A stretch of 64,000 nt of DNA from an uncultured Faecalibacterium sp. (GTDB taxonomy: Bacteria; Bacillota; Clostridia; Oscillospirales; Ruminococcaceae): positions 13,119-77,118 of the forward strand of contig CALFLK010000028.1 of assembly GCA_937880095.1 (NCBI GenBank), written 5' to 3'. Below, in pieces: positions 42,796 to 52,109 of the stretch. Both the position numbers and the translations under genes were made by a program. The notes under the pieces are model-generated. The model made no database searches and was not told where the DNA came from. It worked only from the letters and a program-made list of their open reading frames with translations. Every line of letters begins with the position of its first letter. The first letter of the stretch is position 1.

Positions 42796-45588
42796 TTGGC
42801 AAAGACCCCGTCGAAGTACGACCAGACCATCCATCTGCCGAAGACTGCATTTGAAATGCGCGCAGGCCTGCCTAAGAAGGAGCCTGTCATGCTGGAGGAC
42901 TGGAAAGCTAACGATTTGTATCACAGCCTGCTGAAGCACAACGAGGGCAAGCCCAAGTTTGTGCTGCACGACGGCCCCCCGTATGCAAACGGCAATATCC
43001 ACATGGGTACTGCACTGAACAAGATCATTAAGGATATCATCCTGCGCTACAAGAGCATGGATGGTTATCAGACTCCGTTTGTGCCCGGCTACGACACCCA
43101 CGGTCTGCCTATCGAGCTAAAGGCTCTGGCATCTGTTGGTGACAAGAAGAAAGATATCTCCAAGTTGGAGCTGCGTAAGATCTGCCACGAGTTTGCTACC
43201 GAGCACATTGGTATCATGGGCGATCAGTTCCAGCGTCTGGGCATTATCGGCGATTTCGAGAATCCCTACCTGACCCTGAAGCCCGAGTTCGAGGCTCGTC
43301 AGGTCGAGATTTTCGGCAAGATGGCTTCCAAGGGCTACATCTACAAGGGTATGAAGCCCGTTTACTGGTGCCCTGAGTGCCGTACTGCTCTGGCAGAAGC
43401 TGAAATCGAGTATGCGGATGACGAGTGTGATTCTATCTTCGTACGCTTCGCAGTTTCTGAGGACCCCAACGGTGTTTTGGCAAAGCATGGCATCCCCATG
43501 GAGGATACCTACTTTGTAATTTGGACCACTACCACCTGGACTCTGCCCGCAAACGAGGCAATCTGCCTGAACGGTGAGTTTGATTACTCTTTCGTTAAGA
43601 TCGACGGCAAGTACCACATCATGGCTACCGACCTGATCGAGAGCGTGATGAATGCCTGCCACATCGAGAACTACGAAGTTGTTGGTGATCCCGTTCCCGG
43701 CTGCGAGTTCGAGCTGATGCGTTATCACCACGTTTATCTGCCCAAGCAGGGTTATGTGATCCTGGGCGACCACGTCACGCTGGAAAGCGGTTCTGGCTGT
43801 GTCCATACCGCAGGCGGTCACGGTGTTGACGACTTTAACGTCAGCAAGAAGTATCCTCAGGTCAATATCACTGTCCCCGTGGACGATGGCGGTTACCTGA
43901 CTGAGCTGGCAGGCAAGTACGCTGGTCAGAAGGTTTGGGATGCAAACAAGACCATTCTGGCTGACCTGCAGGCAGCTGGCTCTGTGATGGGCGTTCAGCA
44001 CATCACCCATAGCTACCCGCACTGCTGGCGCTGCCACAAACCCATCATCTTCCGTGCAACCGAGCAGTGGTTCTGCTCTGTGGCTGCTTTCCGTGATGAT
44101 GTCTACAAGGCAATCGACACGGTCAACTGGATGCCTGAGTGGGGCCATGACCGTATGCACGGCATGGTGCGCGATCGTAACGACTGGTGCATCAGCCGTC
44201 AGCGTACTTGGGGTGTGCCAATCCCGGTATTCTACTGCAAGAAGTGCGGTAAGTACCACATCACCGATGCATCCATCAAGGCTGTCAGCGAGCTGTTCCG
44301 CAAGGAAGGCTCTGATGCATGGTACAAGTACGAGGCAAACGAGATCCTGCCCGCAAGCGAAGTTTGCGAGTGTGGCGCTTCCGATTGGGAGAAGGACACC
44401 GACATCATGGACGTCTGGTTTGACTCTGGTTCTACCCATGTTGCTGTTCTGGAAGAGCGTCCGGAGCTGACTTGGCCTGCTGACTTGTACATGGAAGGTG
44501 CTGACCAGTTCCGTGGTTGGTTCCAGTCCAGTCTGCTGACCAGTGTTGCAACCCGCGGCGTCGCTCCTTACAAGAATGTTCTGAGCCATGGCTGGGTTGT
44601 TGACGAGCAGGGCAAGCAGATGCACAAGAGCGCTGGCAACGGCGTTGAACCCAAGGAAATCATCAAGGACTACGGCGCAGACATCATCCGTCTGTGGGTT
44701 GCAAGCTCTGACTACACCGTCGACGTGCGTGCTGGTAAGAACATCTTCAAGCAGCTGAGTGAGGCATACCGTAAGATCCGTAACACTGCTCGCTTCATCC
44801 TGGGCAACCTGGACGGCTTCGATCCTAACGCTGATATGGTCTCTGACGATCAGCTGCTGGAAATCGACCGCTGGGCACTGGCAGCTTTGGACGATCTGAT
44901 GCGTGAGGCTACCGAGGGTTACGACAGCTACAATTTCAGCAAGGTTTACCATGCTGTACACAACTTCTGTGTTGTGGATATGTCCAACTTCTATCTGGAT
45001 GTAATCAAGGACCGTCTGTACTGCACCAGCGGTGTGGGCCGTAAGGCTGCACAGACCGCTATGTACAAGATTCTGGTTGCTCTGGACAAGATCATCGCAC
45101 CTATCCTGTGCTTCACCAGCCAGGAAATCTGGGATCACCTGCCTAAGACCGAAGGCATGAACAAGTACGTTCAGTTCGAGGATATGCCTAAGGCTGGCGA
45201 GTACACCGCAAGTGCTGAGTTCGAGGCAAAGTGGGCACAGATCATGTCCATCCGTGATGAGGTCAAGAAGGTTCTGGAGCAGAAGCGTGCTGAAAAGGTC
45301 ATCGGTTCTTCTCTGGAGGCTGGCATCAAGCTGTACTGCACCGGCAGCAACTTTGCGCTGCTGAACGAGTTCTCTGCAGAGGATCTGGCTGACCTGATGA
45401 TCGTTTCTCATGCAGAAGTCATCGACGGCGAGGGCGGTGCTGCTTCCGGTATGGAAGGTCTGGGCATCGAAGCTTACCGTATGCAGGGCGAGAAGTGCGA
45501 GCGCTGCTGGAAGTATTCCGACAGCATTGGCAGCGATCCGAATCATCCTACCCTGTGCGCACGTTGTGCCGCAGACGTGAATATCTAA
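42796..45588 (+). CDS. ileS: isoleucyl-tRNA synthetase
   Basis: 930 residues from TTG 42796 (AGGAGAG upstream, start MAKTPSKYDQ); ATG codons further upstream in frame have no spaced site. HIGH motif is PYANGNIHMG (62-71), the KMSKS counterpart is MHKSAGN (609-615), and the C-terminal zinc site is CERCWKY...CARC. The editing domain has WTTTTWTLPANEAI. It charges tRNA-Ile. No T-box leader fits in the 70-bp gap after divIVA; a 10-bp hairpin is present at 42748-42770. Codon usage is very highly biased, as expected for a strongly expressed gene. Confidence 0.98.
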   Translation: MAKTPSKYDQTIHLPKTAFEMRAGLPKKEPVMLEDWKANDLYHSLLKHNEGKPKFVLHDGPPYANGNIHMGTALNKIIKDIILRYKSMDGYQTPFVPGYDTHGLPIELKALASVGDKKKDISKLELRKICHEFATEHIGIMGDQFQRLGIIGDFENPYLTLKPEFEARQVEIFGKMASKGYIYKGMKPVYWCPECRTALAEAEIEYADDECDSIFVRFAVSEDPNGVLAKHGIPMEDTYFVIWTTTTWTLPANEAICLNGEFDYSFVKIDGKYHIMATDLIESVMNACHIENYEVVGDPVPGCEFELMRYHHVYLPKQGYVILGDHVTLESGSGCVHTAGGHGVDDFNVSKKYPQVNITVPVDDGGYLTELAGKYAGQKVWDANKTILADLQAAGSVMGVQHITHSYPHCWRCHKPIIFRATEQWFCSVAAFRDDVYKAIDTVNWMPEWGHDRMHGMVRDRNDWCISRQRTWGVPIPVFYCKKCGKYHITDASIKAVSELFRKEGSDAWYKYEANEILPASEVCECGASDWEKDTDIMDVWFDSGSTHVAVLEERPELTWPADLYMEGADQFRGWFQSSLLTSVATRGVAPYKNVLSHGWVVDEQGKQMHKSAGNGVEPKEIIKDYGADIIRLWVASSDYTVDVRAGKNIFKQLSEAYRKIRNTARFILGNLDGFDPNADMVSDDQLLEIDRWALAALDDLMREATEGYDSYNFSKVYHAVHNFCVVDMSNFYLDVIKDRLYCTSGVGRKAAQTAMYKILVALDKIIAPILCFTSQEIWDHLPKTEGMNKYVQFEDMPKAGEYTASAEFEAKWAQIMSIRDEVKKVLEQKRAEKVIGSSLEAGIKLYCTGSNFALLNEFSAEDLADLMIVSHAEVIDGEGGAASGMEGLGIEAYRMQGEKCERCWKYSDSIGSDPNHPTLCARCAADVNI

Positions 45589-45601
45589 TCGCGTAAGTCG
45601 G

Positions 45602-45637
45602 GCGGCGCATCGTTTTTTCGGTGCGCCGCTTGTTTTA
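45602..45637 (+). terminator. intrinsic terminator of ileS
   Basis: Stem GCGGCGCATCG/CGGTGCGCCGC with loop TTTTTT and a T-rich tail. Confidence 0.85.
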
Positions 45638-45659
45638 TTTCATGCAGAGAGGATAAAAA

Positions 45660-46145
45660 ATGCTGTACATTATTACTAATTTGGCGGTTCTTGCCGTATT
45701 GGTCGGCGTAGATCAGTTGATTAAAGCCTGGGCAGTACAAGTGCTGGCACCCGTACAGGCTATGCCTTTGATTCCGCACATTGTGGAGCTGCGTTTTTAT
45801 TTGAACGACGGCATGGCATTCAGTATGCTGAGCGGTAAACAGTTCTTTTTGATTGTGGTAACCAGTATTGCGCTGCTGGCGGTAGCGTATGTCTTGTTTA
45901 CACACTGCAAAAACAGCCTGTTGCTGCGCAGTTCGCTGCTGCTGATTTTGAGCGGCGGTATCGGAAATTTGATCGACCGCGTTCTGAACGGCTGCGTAGT
46001 GGATTATATCAATCCGCTGTTTATGAATTTTGCTGTGTTCAACTTTGCGGATATTTGTGTTTGTGTGGGTGCAGCACTTTTGGTGTTGTATGTGCTGTTG
46101 AGCGATAGCGAAGAGAAGAAAACAAACGAAAAGGATACAAAGTAA
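45660..46145 (+). CDS. lspA: lipoprotein signal peptidase (signal peptidase II)
   Basis: 161 residues with four membrane helices. VGVDQLIKAW, NDGMAFSML, GGIGNLIDRVLNGCVVDYI (catalytic Asp) and FNFADICVCVG (second catalytic Asp) are the conserved LspA blocks. It cleaves prolipoproteins in the membrane. The tail is Glu/Lys rich. rluD starts 3 bp after its stop. Confidence 0.97.
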   Translation: MLYIITNLAVLAVLVGVDQLIKAWAVQVLAPVQAMPLIPHIVELRFYLNDGMAFSMLSGKQFFLIVVTSIALLAVAYVLFTHCKNSLLLRSSLLLILSGGIGNLIDRVLNGCVVDYINPLFMNFAVFNFADICVCVGAALLVLYVLLSDSEEKKTNEKDTK

Positions 46146-46148
46146 AGC

Positions 46149-47075
46149 ATGGAAATTTTGGAATTCATCGTTGAGAAAGAGGCAGAGGGCGCTCGTCTTG
46201 ACCGTTTTCTGGCAGGGGAGGACACGGGTCTTTCCCGCAGCGCACTGCAAAATCTGATCGATCAGTGCATGGTACACTGCAACGGAAAGTTTGTTGCCAA
46301 AAGCTTGAAAGTCAAGGCGGGCGATGTAATTGAAGTGCAGATTCCCAGCGCACGCCCGGTAGAAACGGTTGCACAGGATATTCCGCTGGATATTGTGTAC
46401 GAAGACGCACATCTTTTGGTGGTAAATAAACCCAAGGGAATGGTCGTTCACCCGGCACCGGGCAATCCGGATGGTACGCTGGTCAATGCGCTGTTGTATC
46501 ATTGCGCGGGTTCGCTGTCCGGTATCGGCGGTGAATTGCGACCCGGTATTGTGCATCGTATTGATAAGGACACCAGCGGCTTGCTGGTGGTAGCAAAAGA
46601 TGATGCAACCCATATCGGGCTTTCCCAGCAGATGGCAGTGCATAGTATTCGCCGCATCTATAATTCTGTGGTGTATGGCGGCATTTCGCAGGACGAAGGC
46701 TTTGTGGAAGCACCGCTGGCGCGTTCCAAAGCGGATCGTAAAAAAATGGCGGTTTATCCTATGGACACGCCGGGAACAAAATATGCATATACAGCCTATT
46801 CCGTACTCGACCGTTATGATGGCTTTACACACATCGCCTGTCAGCTGAAAACCGGTCGTACCCACCAGATTCGTGTGCATATGGCATCGATTGGGCATCC
46901 TGTAGCAGGTGATCCGGTATATGGTCCGCATCGCTGCATCACCAGCCTGAAGGGCCAGTGTCTGCACGCAAAAACGCTGGGCTTTGTGCATCCGATCACA
47001 GGCGAGTATATGGAGTTCGATTCGGAACTGCCGGAGTATTTTACCCATTTCCTGAAAACATTGCACAGGAGGTAA
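46149..47075 (+). CDS. rluD: RluA-family 23S rRNA pseudouridine synthase (RluD-like)
   Basis: 308 residues. N-terminal S4 domain (about 13-75: GARLDRFLAGEDTGLSRSAL); catalytic motif HRIDKDTSGLLVV with D139; TGRTHQIRVH near 235-244. RluD isomerises uridines in helix 69; RluA-type specificity cannot be fixed by eye, but the lspA-rluD pairing is the common one for this gene. Confidence 0.93.
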   Translation: MEILEFIVEKEAEGARLDRFLAGEDTGLSRSALQNLIDQCMVHCNGKFVAKSLKVKAGDVIEVQIPSARPVETVAQDIPLDIVYEDAHLLVVNKPKGMVVHPAPGNPDGTLVNALLYHCAGSLSGIGGELRPGIVHRIDKDTSGLLVVAKDDATHIGLSQQMAVHSIRRIYNSVVYGGISQDEGFVEAPLARSKADRKKMAVYPMDTPGTKYAYTAYSVLDRYDGFTHIACQLKTGRTHQIRVHMASIGHPVAGDPVYGPHRCITSLKGQCLHAKTLGFVHPITGEYMEFDSELPEYFTHFLKTLHRR

Positions 47076-47079
47076 TGCT

Positions 47080-47904
47080 ATGCGATCCTTGGGAGAAGTG
47101 ATGGTCGTTGTTGGTCTGGAAGGTGCATTGCTGGATCAAAATGGTCGTATGCCAAGGGCTAACGCAGAGGTGATTCGTCTGTTTTGCAGCAGAGGCGGTC
47201 GGTTTACGGTTGCCTCCAACCGAACACCGGTTTATGTCCAGCAGGTCTTGCGGGATATTCCAGTTACGGAACCGGTTATTTGCTGCGGCGGTGCAACCAT
47301 CTATGATGTCAATGCAAAAGAGTACATGGCGCAGCGGATGCTGAATACAAAAGCAGCGGCTGTGATGCTGGATACAATTTTGATGGCTTTTCCCAATATG
47401 GGCGTAATCATCCAGCGGCAGGATGGCACTTTGTGTGTTGCACGTGCGAATACGTATACCTACGAGTATATGCAGCGGGAACGCGCAGCCTATGTGGTTA
47501 CGCAGGTTTGCGATATTCCCGAGCCGTGGATTCGTGTCATTTTACTGGATAAGTCGAACCAACTGGATCGATTGGAGCAGTACGCGGAGCGTCATAACAC
47601 CAGTGATGAGCTTTCTTTTTCCCGCGCATCGGAAAATGCATTCCACATTCTGGGCAATCATGTTTCCAAGGGATTTGCCCTGCGTGAGTTAGCAGAGATT
47701 TGCGAAATCCAGCAGTCGGATATTTATTCGATTGGCGGCGAGCACGGTGACCAGTCGCTGTTGCAGATGACGGGGCATTCCGTTGCAATGCCCAGCGCAC
47801 CGGTTCGTGTGAAATTGGCGGCAGAGCTGGTAACAAGGCTGGAAACCGCAGAAGGGGGAACTGCTGAATTTCTATATCAGCTGATTAAGGAATATGAAAA
47901 GTAA
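47080..47904 (+). CDS. HAD-fold (Cof-type) protein with degenerate catalytic motif
   Basis: 274 residues, close to Cof-type HAD IIB phosphatases in length and layout. Motif I reads VGLEGALL where active members have DLDGTLL, so the nucleophile Asp is Gly and the acid/base Asp is Glu. Motif II is ASNRT, motif III KGFALREL, and motif IV GDQSLL with SVAMPSAPVRVK after it. The cap region (about 85-190) is intact. It follows rluD by 4 bp and is followed by a 35-residue frame that overlaps its stop. Catalysis is unlikely; a binding or regulatory role is inferred. Confidence 0.8.
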   Translation: MRSLGEVMVVVGLEGALLDQNGRMPRANAEVIRLFCSRGGRFTVASNRTPVYVQQVLRDIPVTEPVICCGGATIYDVNAKEYMAQRMLNTKAAAVMLDTILMAFPNMGVIIQRQDGTLCVARANTYTYEYMQRERAAYVVTQVCDIPEPWIRVILLDKSNQLDRLEQYAERHNTSDELSFSRASENAFHILGNHVSKGFALRELAEICEIQQSDIYSIGGEHGDQSLLQMTGHSVAMPSAPVRVKLAAELVTRLETAEGGTAEFLYQLIKEYEK

Positions 47905-48001
47905 GAGACCCCTAAAGCGCAAGATAGACGCGGAATTTGTGATGTGGTTTTTACTGGCTTTAGTCACGCTTCTTGTGTTGCTCTATGTCGTTCCATGTTA
48001 A
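47894..48001 (+). CDS. predicted 35-residue single-helix membrane peptide
   Basis: ATG 47894 overlaps the stop of the HAD gene in another frame; the product is a basic head MKSKRPLKRKIDAEF then a hydrophobic helix VMWFLLALVTLLVLLYVV ending PC. Its stop codon lies one base before the terminator hairpin, so the frame exactly fills the space between the HAD gene and the terminator. AAGGA precedes the ATG but with only 2-3 bases spacing, so expression probably depends on translational coupling. Family unknown. Confidence 0.55.
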   Translation: MKSKRPLKRKIDAEFVMWFLLALVTLLVLLYVVPC

Positions 48002-48002
48002 A

Positions 48003-48043
48003 AAAAATATGCGGCAGCAATTTTTGCTGCCGCATATTTTTTG
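48003..48043 (+). terminator. intrinsic terminator after the HAD gene and small membrane frame
   Basis: Stem AAATATGCGGCAGCAA/TTGCTGCCGCATATTT followed by T-rich sequence. Confidence 0.92.
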
Positions 48044-48144
48044 TTGAGAGGAAAAAACCGCTTGTTCTTTTTTTTACCATGAAAATCAGGTATAATAGGA
48101 TAGAAAAACAATCGGATATCGAGTATCGTAACAGATCAAAGCAT

Positions 48145-48182
48145 AATCTATCTGTCCCTGTAAACACGGGTCAGATAGATTG
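48145..48182 (+). promoter_or_regulatory. stem-loop in the ligA leader
   Basis: AATCTATCTG/CAGATAGATT (10 bp) continues inward through a T-T mismatch to CCC/GGG. It is followed by TTTTAG, a weak U tract, 20 bases before the ligA start. A TATAAT at 48091-48096 upstream is the likely -10. It may be an attenuator or a 5' stabiliser; no ligand-binding fold was recognised. Confidence 0.5.
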
Positions 48183-48202
48183 TTTTAGAAATGAGGCAAA
48201 AA

Positions 48203-50182
48203 ATGGATTTGAATACTGCACGCACCCGCGCAGAGCAGCTGCGCAAGATTTTGGAATATAACAGCCGCCTGTATTACGAACAGGATGCCCCCGAGATGGA
48301 GGACTATGATTATGATATGCTAAATAAGGAGCTGAAAGAAATTGAAGCTGCTTATCCGGAACTGGTAGAGGCATCGTCTCCTACGCAGCACGTCGGCGGT
48401 CGTGCATCCAGCCGTTTTGCAAAGGTGACCCATGCGGTAAAGATGGAAAGTCTGCTGGATGCTTTTTCGGAACAGGAAATCCGGGATTTTGACCAGCGTG
48501 TGCGTGAATTTGATGTCAAGCCCGAGTATGTGGTTGAAATCAAAATTGACGGATTGTCTTGCAGTCTGGAGTACGAGAATGGTGTGCTGGTTCGTGCATC
48601 TACCCGTGGTGACGGCGTAGTCGGTGAGGATGTTACCGCAAATGTAATGGCAATTCAGTCTATTCCCAAAAAGCTGGAAGGTGCGCCGGAATTCCTGGAA
48701 GTGCGCGGTGAAATTTATATGCCGCATGATGTTTTTTATCATCTGCGGGAGCAGCAGGAACTGGATGGTGTTGCACCCTTCAAAAACCCGCGAAATGCTG
48801 CAGCAGGCAGCTTGCGTCAGAAAGATGCAGCCGTTACCGGCAGCCGTGGACTTGCGATTTTCATCTTTAATATTCAGCAGATTCGCGGCAAGGAGCTGCA
48901 TTCTCACAAGGAGAGCCTAGATTATCTGAAACAGCTGGGTTTGCCGGTATCGCCCCGATACAGCTTGTTTACGGATATTGAAGATGTGCTGCAGGAAATT
49001 CAGGATATCGGCAATCATCGTCAGGACCTGACCTTTGATATGGACGGCGCAGTTGTAAAGGTCAACGATTTCGCACAGCGTGAACGCATGGGTTCCACCA
49101 ATAAATTCCCGCGCTGGGCGATTGCATTTAAGTATCCGCCTGAGGTAAAGGAAACCGAACTTCTGGACGTGGAAGTAGCAGTGGGTCGCACAGGCGTTCT
49201 GACACCGACCGCAGTGTTCAATCCAGTTTTTCTGGCAGGTACAACCGTTTCCCGTGCAACGCTGCACAATGAGGACTTTATCCGTCAGTTCGATTTGCAT
49301 ATTGGTGATACCATTCAGGTGCGCAAAGCAGGCGATATCATCCCGGAAGTGATTGGCGTTTCGGCACGAAAGCCGGGTGCTGAGCCTTATGTTTTGCCTG
49401 CGGTTTGCCCCAGCTGCGGTGAACCGGTCGTACATCTGGCAGATGAAGCGGCACTGCGCTGCATCAATCCGGAATGCCCGGCACAGGCATTGCGCAATTT
49501 GATTCACTTTGCATCCCGTGACGCAATGGATATTGACGGTTTGGGTACAGCGGTATGCACCCAGCTGACGGAAAAGGATCTGGTGCACACCGTTGTGGAT
49601 TTGTATACGCTCACCAAGGAAGATCTGCTGAAGCTGGAAAAATTTAAGGATAAGAGCGCAGAGAATCTGCTCAAGGCAATCGAAACCAGCAAGGGCAATA
49701 ATCTGGATAAGCTGATTTTTGGTTTGGGTATTCGCAATATCGGCGATAAAGCAGCAGCACTGCTGGCAGAGCATTTTGGCACGATGGATGCATTGTCCAC
49801 TGCAACAGCAGAACAAATCTGTCAGATTGATGGCTTTGGTGACACCATGGCGCAGAGCTTGATTTCTTTCTTTGAAAAGAAGGGTACTGCCGATTTGTTG
49901 CTTCGCCTGAAAGAAGCAGGTGTCAATATGGAATGGCACGGCGAAAAGAAGACGGATCTTCTTTTGGGCAAAACGCTGGTCGTGACAGGTACGCTGGAAA
50001 CCATGTCCCGCAATGAGGCAGAAGCGCTGATTGTGAAAAACGGCGGTAAAGCCAGTGGCTCGGTTTCCAAAAAGACCAGCTATGTAGTAGCGGGTGCTGC
50101 GGCGGGTTCTAAATTGACCAAGGCACAGACATTGGGCATTCCGGTTCTGACAGAGCAGGAATTTTTGGATATGCTGAAATAA
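48203..50182 (+). CDS. ligA: NAD-dependent DNA ligase
   Basis: 659 residues from ATG 48203 (GAGG six bases upstream); an ATG 12 bases earlier contains that site. The adenylation Lys is K114 in EIKIDGLSC. The OB fold, the zinc finger (CPSCGEP...CINPECPAQ, about 398-422), the helix-hairpin-helix region (LGIRNIGDKAAALLAEHFG) and a C-terminal BRCT domain (about 590-655, LLGKTLVVTGTLETMSR) follow in standard order. It seals nicks in replication and repair. Confidence 0.98.
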   Translation: MDLNTARTRAEQLRKILEYNSRLYYEQDAPEMEDYDYDMLNKELKEIEAAYPELVEASSPTQHVGGRASSRFAKVTHAVKMESLLDAFSEQEIRDFDQRVREFDVKPEYVVEIKIDGLSCSLEYENGVLVRASTRGDGVVGEDVTANVMAIQSIPKKLEGAPEFLEVRGEIYMPHDVFYHLREQQELDGVAPFKNPRNAAAGSLRQKDAAVTGSRGLAIFIFNIQQIRGKELHSHKESLDYLKQLGLPVSPRYSLFTDIEDVLQEIQDIGNHRQDLTFDMDGAVVKVNDFAQRERMGSTNKFPRWAIAFKYPPEVKETELLDVEVAVGRTGVLTPTAVFNPVFLAGTTVSRATLHNEDFIRQFDLHIGDTIQVRKAGDIIPEVIGVSARKPGAEPYVLPAVCPSCGEPVVHLADEAALRCINPECPAQALRNLIHFASRDAMDIDGLGTAVCTQLTEKDLVHTVVDLYTLTKEDLLKLEKFKDKSAENLLKAIETSKGNNLDKLIFGLGIRNIGDKAAALLAEHFGTMDALSTATAEQICQIDGFGDTMAQSLISFFEKKGTADLLLRLKEAGVNMEWHGEKKTDLLLGKTLVVTGTLETMSRNEAEALIVKNGGKASGSVSKKTSYVVAGAAAGSKLTKAQTLGIPVLTEQEFLDMLK

Positions 50183-50185
50183 GTT

Positions 50186-50226
50186 TCAAACGGCTGGTGA
50201 AAGATATCGCTAGCCGTTTTTTTTTG
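50186..50226 (+). terminator. intrinsic terminator of ligA
   Basis: Stem AAACGGCT/AGCCGTTT with a run of T after it. Confidence 0.75.
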
Positions 50227-50302
50227 ATAGGGAAAACCGGTTAAAGTACGCAATGATACAGGCAGAAAACCGGAAATCAGAAATTGACAAATAGATGAAA
50301 AA

Positions 50303-50340
50303 GAGCTGGCAAAGATCGTTACTTTGCCAGCTCTTTTTTT
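50303..50340. terminator. bidirectional terminator between ligA and the tetR gene
   Basis: Stem GAGCTGGCAAAG/CTTTGCCAGCTC, loop ATCGTTA, A- and T-tracts on both sides. The rest of the stretch 50227-50481 holds nothing recognisable. Confidence 0.9.
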
Positions 50341-50481
50341 TAACGAAAATCAAAATCTGCCCAAAAATCGGACAGTTATTTATTTTGACAGTACCATATT
50401 TCGACTACTTTGTTTATTCTTAAACGAGAGCGGTGAAATAAATAACAAACTGGCAGAACACCTTTTGCGGTGGTGCTTTTG

Positions 50482-51021
50482 TCAGGCAAAGAAGCGCTCT
50501 TTTGCTGCCAGATGAATTGCTTTTGTTGCAAAGTTTGCATCCTTTTTCATTCCGGCACGCACCCAGTCACAAATCAAGCCGATAATGGCATGGCTGTAAA
50601 AAAGAGCAATCGCTTCTCAGCTTTCGACCGGAATATGAATGTACTCACAGTGCTCGCGCGCTGCTTCCATCAAAAAGACTTTGTAATAATCAATCAGCAA
50701 CTGGCGCAGGCAGCGGCAGTCCTGATCGTACAATACGCTTGTATAAAAATCTTTTTCGCGTTTCATTTTTTCGCAGAGCGCAATCACACTTTCGGACCAA
50801 TGGCTCTGGTTCATACAAGGTGTCAGAATCGGCACGATTTCCGTCTGGAAAATCCATTCGATGACAGAGTATTTATCTTTGAAATAGTAATAAAATGTAT
50901 TGCGGCTGATTCCACAATGCCGTGTGATTTCAATGACAGACAGCTTTTCAAAACTTTTTTGTGCGGCAAGCTCTTTGGTTTTGGCAACAATCGTCTGTTT
51001 CGTGAGGTCCGCAGCGGACAT
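50482..51021 (-). pseudogene. TetR-family regulator interrupted by an in-frame TGA
   Basis: Starting from ATG 51021 (AAAGGA nine bases upstream), 134 codons are followed by TGA at 50619-50617. The same frame then continues for 44 codons with clear TetR C-terminal character (EAIALFYSHAIIGLICDWVR, AGMKKDANF) to a second TGA at 50484-50482. The N-terminal HTH is intact (VIEITRHCGISRNTFYYYF). The full-length gene would be 179 residues, normal for a short TetR_C_33-like regulator. It is divergent from the redox/Hyp operon and probably its regulator. Either a recent nonsense mutation, a sequencing error, or readthrough explains the stop; the truncated product may still bind DNA. Confidence 0.75.
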
Positions 51022-51190
51022 CCGTATCATTCCTTTCTCTGTATCGTATTCATTTTATTATACAATAGTGCAGGACTGTTTTTCAAGGCGACAGAGTTAC
51101 TTGTTTTGCGGCAGATATCGCCCACTGATTTGGTAAGCCCCGTCTTTTTTTGGTGTGAGACGGGTTAGATATGTTAGGAGGAATTATTGT

Positions 51191-52048
51191 ATGAAAGAAA
51201 CAAAGACACTTGCTTGCGGCAAAGCGGACATTTTGATCAAATGGATCATGTTTACGGCAGCCATTACCGGTATGGCAATTTTCAGCGCATTTTATCCCAT
51301 TGCGGGTAACGTGCCGATGATTGTGATTCCGTCCATTCTGGTATTGTTTTTCGCAAAACCGGTTTTCTTTGAGCGCCTCAAGCTGACAACGCTGCTGACC
51401 ATGCGAATCATAATCGTTTTTGCAGCGCTGAAGCTGTTTAACCCGCAGGTTTATGTTGACCTGATTATGCTGGCTTTGATTATCAATATTCTGGAAGCTA
51501 CCTTTACCGATTTGCTGCGCTACAAGAAATACTTTAACGCAATTTCCGGTTTTGCGCTGGCATTGGGCGTTATCTCTCTGCGCGGTCTGTGGCAGTGGGA
51601 TGCTCCGTTCGGCAATTACTACCTGACGCGTGGCGTGATTCCTGCTGTTACCCTGATGTACGCAATCGCTTACACCATCTGGAACTGGATTTTCGTTTCC
51701 AATGAGTTCAGCGATTCTGTTGCACTGATGCACGTGGGTTTCCTGTCTGCTCCGCTGTTGGGCTGCTTGTTTACTTCCGGCATGGGCGTGTTTGGCGGTC
51801 TGGGTATGTGGCTGTTGCTGCGTGCAAACAGTCTGGCAATCGGTGGCTGGATGCAGATCGGTGCAAAGGACTGGTTCGAGCGTGAATTTGCCAATGCACG
51901 TTTTTCTAAGTTTGTAAAGTGGACCAAGCAGCGTAATGTTCAGATCGTTGCAATGGTAATCAACTTGGTTCTGATTGGTGCTTGCATCGCTATTACAATG
52001 ATGAACGGCGGTATTCAGTTTGAGTTTTCTCCCTTGTTTCTGAACTGA
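51191..52048 (+). CDS. unknown polytopic membrane protein, first gene of the redox/Hyp operon
   Basis: 285 residues from ATG 51191 with GGAGGAATTATT upstream. About eight hydrophobic segments are visible; loops are short. Notable segments are IKWIMFTAAITGMAIFSAFY, FYPIAGNVPMIVIPSILVL, ALALGVISLRGLWQWDAPFG and FLSAPLLGCLFTSGMGVFGG. Small residues and few charges in the membrane suggest a channel, transporter or cofactor-binding membrane subunit, but no family was recognised. It lies 61 bp before the CrtI-like gene and is divergent from the tetR gene. Confidence 0.6.
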   Translation: MKETKTLACGKADILIKWIMFTAAITGMAIFSAFYPIAGNVPMIVIPSILVLFFAKPVFFERLKLTTLLTMRIIIVFAALKLFNPQVYVDLIMLALIINILEATFTDLLRYKKYFNAISGFALALGVISLRGLWQWDAPFGNYYLTRGVIPAVTLMYAIAYTIWNWIFVSNEFSDSVALMHVGFLSAPLLGCLFTSGMGVFGGLGMWLLLRANSLAIGGWMQIGAKDWFEREFANARFSKFVKWTKQRNVQIVAMVINLVLIGACIAITMMNGGIQFEFSPLFLN

Positions 52049-52109
52049 TAATCCGTCCTGAGATAGGCTAAAAATCGGGCATACCCGCCCGGAACAGGAG
52101 AATTTACAG

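Noticed and set aside
43117..45546. 809-residue open frame antisense to ileS
   Set aside because: It is the mirror of a strongly codon-biased gene; the composition is shadow-like and ileS has all its motifs.
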